Source of the DNA: an uncultured Eubacteriales bacterium
Lineage (GTDB): Bacteria; Bacillota; Clostridia; UMGS1883; UMGS1540
NCBI GenBank assembly: GCA_900552775.1
Contig: USAP01000060.1
Coordinates: forward strand, 1-10,190
Length of the DNA stretch: 10,190 bases
Reading direction: 5' to 3'
This document shows, piece after piece, positions 1 through 5,100 of the stretch. Every line of letters starts with the position of its first letter. The first letter of the stretch is position 1. A model generated the notes under the pieces. It was not told where the DNA came from and made no database searches. It saw only the letters and a program-made list of their open reading frames with translations. The position numbers and the translations under genes were made by a program.

Positions 1-1
1 A

Positions 2-544
2 ATGACTGTTGTGCATTTCAATCTGTCCCGAAGAGAGATACTTCCCCCTGTTTTTACTCTTTCGGACAACGCGCGCGATTTATGTAGAATGTTTGACAAC
101 TCCATGCTCCAAAATGCAGATTTTTCATCACAAAATCACTGCATAGCGCTGCCCGAAAGTTCAAAAAAACTCTTTGAACTGCTTTTGCTTAGCTCATGCA
201 CTCTTTTCTGCCCGTCAATTACTTCATCATCAAGCTGTCACGCTGATATATACGGAAAAGCCGCAAATTTTATGTCCGAAAACATTTATGAAAAGCTTTC
301 TCTTTCGGATATTTCAAATTTTTGCGGCGTGTGCAAAACAACTTTAAACGATGTTTTTAAAGAATTTACCGGCTGCGGCTGTATGTCTTTTTTCAGAGAA
401 CTTAAGCTTGAAGAAGCAAAAAAAATGCTTTTATTCGGAAAAAGCTGCGGCTTTGTGAGCGATTCCCTAGGTTTTTCGTCTCAGGCGCATTTCACTAAAT
501 GTTTTAAAACACTCTACGGTTACACACCGAATAAAATCAGATAA
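2..544 (+). CDS. AraC-family transcriptional regulator, 5'-truncated by the window edge
   Basis: This is the C-terminal 180 residues of an AraC/XylS-type DNA-binding regulator. The last ~95 residues carry the two helix-turn-helix units of the family: the first around residues 101-120 (LSLSDISNFCGVCKTTLNDV) and the second around 147-170, ending in GFSSQAHFTKCFKTLYGYTP, a close match to the conserved AraC signature. The opening residues (TVVHFNL) look like a late strand of the usual N-terminal cupin-type sensing domain. Family members are about 270-300 residues, so the ATG at position 2 is probably internal and the gene starts outside the window. The middle (residues 40-80) is rich in Ser and Cys and matches no domain I recognise. 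No terminator follows directly; the hairpin at 661-690 could serve it. The regulated target and ligand cannot be told from here. Confidence 0.9.
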   Translation: MTVVHFNLSRREILPPVFTLSDNARDLCRMFDNSMLQNADFSSQNHCIALPESSKKLFELLLLSSCTLFCPSITSSSSCHADIYGKAANFMSENIYEKLSLSDISNFCGVCKTTLNDVFKEFTGCGCMSFFRELKLEEAKKMLLFGKSCGFVSDSLGFSSQAHFTKCFKTLYGYTPNKIR

Positions 545-558
545 TTTCATCAAATTAC

Positions 559-587
559 TTGACAAATTTCAATTGCTGTGCTAAAAT
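559..587 (+). promoter_or_regulatory. Consensus sigma-A promoter downstream of the AraC gene
   Basis: A perfect -35 box TTGACA (559-564) is followed after exactly 17 bases by TAAAAT (582-587). Transcription would start near 594. The promoter lies 14 bases after the AraC stop codon and drives the candidate RNA that ends at the hairpin 661-690, with possible readthrough into the micro-ORF at 734. Two TTAAGA direct repeats at 592 and 603 (11 bases apart) lie just downstream of the -10. Confidence 0.75.
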
Positions 588-593
588 GATGTT

Positions 594-700
594 AAGAAAT
601 CGTTAAGATGTTATTCGGTTGGATGAATTTTTTAATTCATTTTCAAGATCTGGCTTTTTAGGGTGGAAAGCTTTTTTAAGCTTTCCGCTCTTTTATTTTT
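594..700 (+). ncRNA. Candidate small RNA or leader RNA, unassigned family
   Basis: A roughly 100-base transcript is predicted between the promoter at 559-587 and the terminator-like hairpin at 661-690. No open frame of note lies in it. It has an internal hairpin with arms ATGAATT (623-629) and AATTCAT (634-640) around a TTTT loop, then a linker, then the terminator. I do not recognise a known riboswitch class. It could be a free-standing sRNA, an attenuating leader for the micro-ORF at 734, or simply the 3' UTR region of the AraC gene. Direct evidence is only promoter plus hairpins; function is unknown. Confidence 0.35.
661..700 (+). terminator. Strong intrinsic terminator hairpin with T-rich tail
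   Basis: The arms 661-673 (GGGTGGAAAGCTT) and 678-690 pair over 13 positions, including two G-T wobbles, around a TTTT loop. The tail is TTTTATTTTT (691-700). It would end the RNA started near 594 and any transcript coming from the AraC gene. The micro-ORF at 734 lies just beyond, so partial readthrough or regulated antitermination is possible. Confidence 0.7.
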
Positions 701-733
701 ACATTTTTATCCACATGAAAGGAGAGATTTTCT

Positions 734-817
734 GTGAAAAAAGATACTAAAATAACGCTTATTTTCTTTGCCTGTGCACTTATTGCTCTTATTATCTGCG
801 CTGTAGTATTAAGGTAG
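734..817 (+). CDS. Putative 27-residue single-pass membrane peptide
   Basis: A GTG start at 734 opens a 27-codon frame ending at TAG 815-817. A good Shine-Dalgarno sequence, AAAGGAGAG (718-726), sits 7 bases upstream. The peptide has a basic, polar N-terminus (KKDTK), then about 20 strongly hydrophobic residues rich in I, L, A, F and C, ending VVLR, so it should form one membrane helix. A perfect terminator follows 6 bases after the stop. The combination of ribosome binding site, open frame and terminator makes translation plausible although the gene is very short. I recognise no family. Options include a small membrane protein, a type I toxin-like peptide, or a leader peptide. There is no dedicated promoter between the hairpin at 661-690 and this frame. 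Confidence 0.5.
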   Translation: MKKDTKITLIFFACALIALIICAVVLR

Positions 818-823
818 GCATCA

Positions 824-852
824 CCCTCATCAATTCGATGAGGGCTTTTTTA
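824..852 (+). terminator. Intrinsic terminator after the micro-ORF
   Basis: A perfect 8-base-pair stem, CCCTCATC (824-831) with GATGAGGG (837-844), closes a 5-base loop and is followed by CTTTTTTTAT (845-854). It begins 6 bases after the micro-ORF stop and separates that unit from the lplA promoter. Its position supports the micro-ORF being the end of a real transcript. Confidence 0.85.
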
Positions 853-862
853 TATTTAATTG

Positions 863-891
863 TTGACTATACCTCTGAATTATACTATAAT
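863..891 (+). promoter_or_regulatory. lplA promoter
   Basis: TTGACT (863-868) and a perfect TATAAT (886-891) are separated by 17 bases. The expected start point is 897-899, which overlaps the ribosome binding site GAGGTG (898-903) of lplA. The mRNA would therefore have only about 10 bases before the ATG at 909, leaving no room for a leader-based regulator. Confidence 0.75.
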
Positions 892-908
892 ATATCCGAG
901 GTGAAAAA

Positions 909-1874
909 ATGCTTTATATTGAAACAAATTCCTTTGATCCATATTATAACCTTGCGGCAGAGGAATATCTTGTAAAAAACAAAAAAGAAGACATTTGCAT
1001 GCTTTGGAGAAACAACCCGTGCATTGTTATAGGCAGAAGTCAGAATGCCATGGCTGAAATAGATTATGATTACGTCAAAAAGAACAATATTATAGTCGTA
1101 CGGCGCATGTCGGGCGGCGGAGCCGTTTTTCATGCCCTTCAGAATCTTAACTTCACATACATAATAAACGGCGGAAAATTCGGAAATTACGTTGGTCTGA
1201 CAGACACTTTAAGACAGTATGTGAACACGCTCGGAATAAACTGTGAGGTTTCCGGAAGAAACGATGTTTTGGCTGAAGGCAGAAAGTTTTCAGGCAATGC
1301 CCAATATGTATGGCACGGCCGTCTGATGCACCACGGAACAATTCTGATAAACGCAGATATGTCTCATCTTGCCGCAGCTCTCCGTCCCGATGAAACAAAA
1401 ATTGCATCAAAAGGTGTTAAATCCGTGCGCAGCCGCGTAGTAAATCTTGCAGAGCTTGCCGATACGGACGCAGAACGCTTTATGCACGACTTTGAACAAT
1501 TTATAAAACAGGATAGGTCCGTGCGCGATTACACGCTCACAGAAGAAGAAAAAGCGGCAATAAAGAAGCTGCGCGACGAAAAATACGCCACCTTCGAGTG
1601 GAATTTCGGATACTCGCCGAAATACACTTTTAAATCAAAAAAACGTTTTCCGGCAGGCGGAGTTGAAGTCTTTTTAAGTGTTAAAGACGGCTCCGTTGAA
1701 GACATTAAAATTTTCGGCGACTTTTTCACGGATACCGATATCGGAATTCTTGAAAACGCTCTGCGCGGCTGTGTTCACGATAAAGACGCTTTAGACGCCG
1801 CTCTCAAAGCCGTATGGTCTGAGAATATACTTGGCGGCATACAAAAAGACGAGTTTTTGTCATGCCTTATTTAA
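909..1874 (+). CDS. lplA: Lipoate-protein ligase (LplA type)
   Basis: The enzyme activates lipoate with ATP to lipoyl-AMP and transfers it to a lysine of lipoyl-domain proteins such as the GcvH protein or 2-oxoacid dehydrogenase E2 subunits; it acts in the cytoplasm. At 321 residues it is a normal full length for two-domain LplA. Visible family motifs are RRMSGGGAVFH (residues 65-75), the adenylate-binding GRNDV (116-120), KFSGNAQ (126-132), HHGTILI (141-147), and the KIASKGVKSVRSRV stretch (164-177) near the lipoate-binding lysine. Residues from about 205 to the end form the small accessory C-terminal domain. GAGGTG lies 5 bases before the ATG. It appears to be a single-gene unit with its own promoter. 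No lipoyl substrate protein or lipoate synthase is nearby. Its 3' end overlaps the convergent DUF4830 gene by 8 bases. Confidence 0.93.
   Translation: MLYIETNSFDPYYNLAAEEYLVKNKKEDICMLWRNNPCIVIGRSQNAMAEIDYDYVKKNNIIVVRRMSGGGAVFHALQNLNFTYIINGGKFGNYVGLTDTLRQYVNTLGINCEVSGRNDVLAEGRKFSGNAQYVWHGRLMHHGTILINADMSHLAAALRPDETKIASKGVKSVRSRVVNLAELADTDAERFMHDFEQFIKQDRSVRDYTLTEEEKAAIKKLRDEKYATFEWNFGYSPKYTFKSKKRFPAGGVEVFLSVKDGSVEDIKIFGDFFTDTDIGILENALRGCVHDKDALDAALKAVWSENILGGIQKDEFLSCLI
1836..1866 (+). other. Hairpin at the extreme 3' end of lplA
   Basis: GGCAT plus ACAAAAA (1836-1847) pairs with TTTTTGT (1854-1860) and ATGCC (1862-1866), giving 12 base pairs with one bulged C at 1861 and a 6-base loop. It lies inside the last codons of lplA and ends exactly where the stop codon of the opposite gene begins. 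The + strand tail is TTATTTAACG, a poor U-tract; the - strand side has none. It may protect the mRNA 3' end or assist termination. Confidence 0.35.
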
Positions 1875-2289
1875 CGTAATTATTCTTATTAATTTCATGC
1901 ATAAATCCGTTTGCGGCAGGCGACATTATGTCTGCCGCTATTATTTTTCCGTCACACAACAGCAAATTTGCATATACATTTCCGCCCTTTTTATGATTTG
2001 TAACGGTGAATGTATATCGCATAACCTTCCTTCCGGCATAAGGCAGCAGATCAAGTCCTTCTTTTTTAAGAAGTTCATTATAATTTAAAAAAACATCGGT
2101 AAGCGGATCCGGCAGTGTAAGCGCGCAGCTTTGCGGTGCATCGTCCGAAAGTTTCCAGCCGAATCTTTCTATGACGCGCCGCATATCATCCACAGTTTCC
2201 GCCTTATATGTATAGTGCGGCATAAATACAAAGAAAAGCGCTGCTATCCCTGCCATAATTAACGCAAACATTATAATTGACTTTTTCAA
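1867..2289 (-). CDS. DUF4830-domain membrane-anchored protein
   Basis: A 140-residue protein of unknown function. Residues 5-24 form one hydrophobic N-terminal segment after MKKS, so it is likely an exported or membrane-anchored protein with its domain outside. The rest matches the DUF4830 pattern as I know it: a FGWKLS segment near 43-48, then YNELLKKEGLDLLPYAGRKV (70-89), RYTFTVTN, YANLLLCDGKIIAADI and a final NGFMHEI. I choose the TTG at 2289-2287 as start because GAGGTG (2301-2296) sits 6 bases before it; the longer GTG start at 2298 would use bases of that ribosome binding site. A perfect palindrome covers the ribosome binding site. The gene lies 57 bases downstream of the phosphate transporter stop on the same strand and overlaps lplA tail to tail by 8 bases. 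No function should be assigned. Confidence 0.8.
   Translation of the reverse strand: MKKSIIMFALIMAGIAALFFVFMPHYTYKAETVDDMRRVIERFGWKLSDDAPQSCALTLPDPLTDVFLNYNELLKKEGLDLLPYAGRKVMRYTFTVTNHKKGGNVYANLLLCDGKIIAADIMSPAANGFMHEINKNNYVK
1913..1948 (+). terminator. lplA terminator embedded in the convergent DUF4830 coding sequence
   Basis: GCGGCAG (1913-1919) pairs with CTGCCGC (1932-1938), extended by a G-T (1920/1931) and a C-G pair (1921/1930), with an 8-base loop and the T-rich tail TATTATTTTT (1939-1948). It lies 39 bases after the lplA stop, in the right orientation to end the lplA transcript. On the other strand the same bases encode the conserved segment AADIMSPAANG of the DUF4830 protein. Confidence 0.6.
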
Positions 2290-2323
2290 AAAAATCACCT
2301 CGGTTAAATATATTTAACCGAGG
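2289..2323 (-). terminator. Perfect 26-base palindrome, probable terminator of the phosphate transporter gene, occluding the next ribosome binding site
   Basis: CCTCGGTTAAATA (2298-2310) is the exact reverse complement of 2311-2323. On the - strand it starts 23 bases after the transporter stop and is followed by TGATTTTTTT (2297-2288), a usable U-tract that runs into the start of the DUF4830 gene. On the + strand the tail is CGTTTTT (2324-2330), so the element could also work in that direction. Transcripts that read through would have the downstream ribosome binding site paired in the stem. Confidence 0.65.
2296..2301 (-). promoter_or_regulatory. Ribosome binding site that sets the TTG start of the DUF4830 gene
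   Basis: GAGGTG on the - strand lies 6 bases before TTG 2289-2287. The first four bases (2301-2298) belong to an arm of the 26-base palindrome 2298-2323, so folding of the RNA would hide this site. Confidence 0.65.
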
Positions 2324-2345
2324 CGTTTTTAATACACGCAATTTA

Positions 2346-4085
2346 TCAAACGGCATATTTCGCCGAAAACGTTTCAAACTTTTTCTCAAACTCGCTGCCT
2401 GTTTTAAACGATTTAAGTGATTCATGCATGTTCATATTATTATTTGCCGCGTCAAATATGCATACGGCAATATTTGAACAATGGTCTGCCGTTCTCTCAA
2501 GATTATTGAGCAAATCCGCCCATACAAATCCCGCTTCTATAGAACATTCTCCCTTTGTCAGTCTTTCTATATGACCGTCTCTGAGTTTTATTTTAAGCCC
2601 GTCTATAACCTGCTCCAAAGGCTCCACATTCAATGCAGTTTTCACGTCAGATTTAAGAAAGGCCGAACATGCAAGTTTTATTATCTCCGAAACGGCATCA
2701 CACATTATTTTAAGCTCACGTGCCGCAGATTCCGAAAAATGTATATCCTTTTCTTTAAGTTCTTCTGCCGACTCCAGTATGTTAATGCTGTGGTCGGATA
2801 TTCTTTCAAAATCTCCTATGGCTTTAAGAAGCTTTGAAATTTCCGCACTGTCGGCATCTGAAACCTGGTGACCGCTCAGTTTTACAAGATAAGTTCCCAA
2901 TATATCCTCATAGTGATCGGCCTGTTTTTCCTTTTCTCTTATTTCTTCCGCCGCTTTTGAATTATAGTTTTGCAGCATATCAAGACTTGACAAAAGTCCG
3001 GATGAAGCAATCTCCGCCATATCCGAAACAAGCTCGGCACAGCGCGACAAAGCTATATGCGGCGTAGAAAGAAGTCTTTCGTCAAGTTCTGCAAACGATT
3101 CCTTCTTGTCCGTGTTCGGAACAATCATATATGCTATTTTCTCAAGTATACCCGACATAGGCAAAAGTATTGCCGTACACGCAATGTTAAACAGCGAATG
3201 TGCAATAGCTATTCCGAGATAAGTTGCTGATTCATCAAGCCCCACAGGCTTGAGCATTGCGGAGACCACACTGAAAACCGTGAGCCACATAAGCGTACCG
3301 AGCACATTAAAAGATAAATGAACCACAGCGGCACGCTTTGCATTTTTATTAGTTCCGAACGATGATAAAATTGCCGTTATACACGTTCCTATATTCTGAC
3401 CCATTATAATTGGTATTGCCGCGCCGTACGACACCTGACCCGTTACGGAAAGTGCCTGCAAAATACCTACGGATGCGGAACTTGACTGTATTATTGCCGT
3501 CAGTGCCGCTCCTACAAGTACACCGAGTACCGGGTTTTTAAACATTAAAAATAGGTTTCTGAACTGCGGGACATCCGCAAGACCCGATACAGCCGAAGAC
3601 ATCGTTTCCATTCCGAACATAAGTGTTGCAAATCCAAGCAATATTGTGCCCGTGTCCTTCTTTTTGCTCGACTTGCCGAACATCAAAAGTCCCGTTCCTA
3701 TAAGAGCCAGAACCGGAGTAAAAGAAGAAGGCTTCAAAAGGCTTACAAAAAAGTTATCGCTCGAAATACCGCTCAAACTCAAAATCCATGCAGTAACGGT
3801 AGTTCCTATGTTTGCGCCCATTATAACGCCTATTGACTGCCTCAGCGTCATTATGCCGGAGTTTACAAAGCCGACAACCATAACCGTTGTAGCAGACGAG
3901 CTCTGTATTACCGCCGTAACACCGAGCCCCGTTAAAAAGCCTGCCATCTTGTTTTTTGTCAGCCTTCCGAGGATTGCTTTGAGACCTCCGCCGGCGCGGC
4001 GCTCCAGTGCATCGCCCATAACGTTCATGCCGAACAGAAACAGGCACAGACCGCCGATAAGTGTGAGTACGTTAAAAAGATTCAT
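2346..4085 (-). CDS. Na+/phosphate cotransporter with C-terminal PhoU-like domain (NptA/YjbB type)
   Basis: This 579-residue integral membrane protein probably imports or exports inorganic phosphate coupled to sodium. The transport half (about residues 1-325) has the two inverted Na/Pi-cotransporter repeats: QSSSATT at 61-67 followed by GANIGTT (90-96), and QSSSAS at 200-205 followed by GQNIGT (229-234). Multiple hydrophobic segments surround them. Residues ~340-560 are a helical PhoU-like domain with paired metal-binding style motifs DFERISDH (425-432) and NLERTADH (528-535). Length and architecture are normal for this fused family. GAGGTG lies 5 bases before the ATG. A Pho box and extended -10 precede it, so phosphate limitation probably induces it. 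A hairpin at 2298-2323 follows the gene. The direction of transport is not settled for this family. Confidence 0.92.
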   Translation of the reverse strand: MNLFNVLTLIGGLCLFLFGMNVMGDALERRAGGGLKAILGRLTKNKMAGFLTGLGVTAVIQSSSATTVMVVGFVNSGIMTLRQSIGVIMGANIGTTVTAWILSLSGISSDNFFVSLLKPSSFTPVLALIGTGLLMFGKSSKKKDTGTILLGFATLMFGMETMSSAVSGLADVPQFRNLFLMFKNPVLGVLVGAALTAIIQSSSASVGILQALSVTGQVSYGAAIPIIMGQNIGTCITAILSSFGTNKNAKRAAVVHLSFNVLGTLMWLTVFSVVSAMLKPVGLDESATYLGIAIAHSLFNIACTAILLPMSGILEKIAYMIVPNTDKKESFAELDERLLSTPHIALSRCAELVSDMAEIASSGLLSSLDMLQNYNSKAAEEIREKEKQADHYEDILGTYLVKLSGHQVSDADSAEISKLLKAIGDFERISDHSINILESAEELKEKDIHFSESAARELKIMCDAVSEIIKLACSAFLKSDVKTALNVEPLEQVIDGLKIKLRDGHIERLTKGECSIEAGFVWADLLNNLERTADHCSNIAVCIFDAANNNMNMHESLKSFKTGSEFEKKFETFSAKYAV

Positions 4086-4118
4086 TTGTTCACCTCAAAA
4101 TTTTCCGTATGTACATTT

Positions 4119-4127
4119 ATTTTACCA
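4119..4127 (-). promoter_or_regulatory. Extended -10 promoter of the phosphate transporter
   Basis: On the - strand TGGTAAAAT (4127-4119) gives a TG-extended -10 box with transcription expected near 4112, 26 bases before the ATG. The expected -35 position has no match to TTGACA and is instead filled by Pho repeats, as is usual for an activator-dependent promoter. Confidence 0.6.
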
Positions 4128-4134
4128 TATTTTC

Positions 4135-4173
4135 CGCTAAAGCAGCGTTAATCCTATGTTAACTCTATGTAAA
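4135..4173 (-). promoter_or_regulatory. Pho box: four hexamer repeats at 11-base spacing
   Basis: Read on the - strand the hexamers are TTTACA (4173-4168), TTAACA (4162-4157), TTAACG (4151-4146) and the weaker TTAGCG (4140-4135). Each is separated from the next by exactly 5 bases. This fits the Gram-positive PhoP site of TT(A/T/C)ACA repeats. The array spans about -23 to -61 relative to the predicted start point, the normal activating position. The downstream gene is a phosphate transporter, which makes the assignment coherent. Confidence 0.8.
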
Positions 4174-4233
4174 CATACAGGGCTGAGGATGGGCACCGAA
4201 CTCAATATGCCGGAAAAATTTGATTTGTTGTTC

Positions 4234-5013
4234 TTACAAATTAAAAAACTTTATTGCGTTATTCCAAAGGATTTTTCTATTTTCTTCTTCTGTCAGACCG
4301 AGTTCTAAAAATTGCTTTTCAACAAGCGCTCTGTTATGCATGGGATAATCTGTGCCGAAAAAGCATTTATCCGCGCCGTGATTTCTTATAATTCTGACAG
4401 CCTGCTCTTTTGATATCGACTGCAAAACGCTTGAAGTATCGAAATACACATCTGTTCCGACAAGATATTTTTCGCTTTCGTCCCACTCGCTGTAGCCGCC
4501 GAGATGTGCGGCAATTATAGTAAGATTGGGGAACATGTCATGCACATGGCGTATTCTGCGCGGACTTGAAAAATCTGTATTTTTATCTCCGGCATGAAAC
4601 AAAATCGGAAGTTTCCCTTCCGCACACTCATAAATTTTGCACGCTTCATCGGAATCCGCATTAAAACGCTGAAAATCCGTGTGAAGCTTGATTCCTCTGA
4701 GCCCGAGAGAAATCATTCTGTCCATTTCTCCGGCAATGTCGCCGTAATCGGGATGCATCGATCCAAATCCCAGAATATCATCATTTATAAGCGATGCCAC
4801 AAAATTATTCACGCTCTCAACCTGATGTGCCGTCGTTGCGGTTGAGTGAATAAGGCATTTTTTTATATCAGGTGTTTCACGCACACTTTGCTCAAAATCC
4901 GCCAAAGTGCCGCCGGACGCCATTTTTACATGATAGTAATCCGCCAGATTATCTACCGCTTTATGTGCAACCGCATCCGGAAACACATGTACATGCATAT
5001 CAAAAATTTTCAT
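4234..5013 (-). CDS. Amidohydrolase-2 family metal-dependent hydrolase
   Basis: A 259-residue cytoplasmic TIM-barrel hydrolase of the amidohydrolase superfamily. The metal and catalytic residues can be followed in order: DMHVH (H7, H9) at the first strand, GIKLH (K109, H111), LFHAG (H140), AAHLGG (H170) and FGTDYPM (D222). The C-terminal LWNNAIKFF matches the usual closing helix. Length is normal for the shorter, bacterial members of this group, which include TIM-barrel hydrolases and decarboxylases of varied substrates. The substrate cannot be inferred: the neighbours (surface protein upstream, phosphate transporter downstream) give no pathway. GGAG (5025-5022) lies 8 bases before the ATG. 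I see no good promoter between it and the terminator upstream (5037-5078), so expression may rely on readthrough or a weak promoter inside that region. No convincing terminator follows. Confidence 0.85.
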   Translation of the reverse strand: MKIFDMHVHVFPDAVAHKAVDNLADYYHVKMASGGTLADFEQSVRETPDIKKCLIHSTATTAHQVESVNNFVASLINDDILGFGSMHPDYGDIAGEMDRMISLGLRGIKLHTDFQRFNADSDEACKIYECAEGKLPILFHAGDKNTDFSSPRRIRHVHDMFPNLTIIAAHLGGYSEWDESEKYLVGTDVYFDTSSVLQSISKEQAVRIIRNHGADKCFFGTDYPMHNRALVEKQFLELGLTEEENRKILWNNAIKFFNL

Positions 5014-5036
5014 ATGTTCATCTCCGTTCAGACATT

Positions 5037-5078
5037 AAAAAAATCAGAGCTGCGTCAGGTATATACCCGCGCAGCCCC
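5037..5078 (-). terminator. Intrinsic terminator of the SLH protein gene
   Basis: On the - strand GCTGCG (5075-5070) pairs with CGCAGC (5054-5049). Flanking G-C and G-T pairs extend the stem, and an inner GGTATATACC palindrome (5067-5058) forms a top hairpin. A run of seven T follows (5043-5037). It begins 22 bases after the SLH gene stop. Confidence 0.75.
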
Positions 5079-5100
5079 GTTAAAAATATTCTATTGAAAA

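Noticed and set aside
592..608. Two TTAAGA repeats at 11-base spacing, resembling a second Pho box
   Set aside because: Both differ from TTAACA at the conserved C, there are only two, and they lie downstream of the -10 box, not in the activating position. Kept only as a note in the promoter entry.
4223..4241. Possible terminator for the amidohydrolase gene: ATTTGT pairing with ACAAAT
   Set aside because: A six-pair stem of almost only A-T pairs overlapping the stop codon is too weak to call, although AAATTTTT follows on the - strand.
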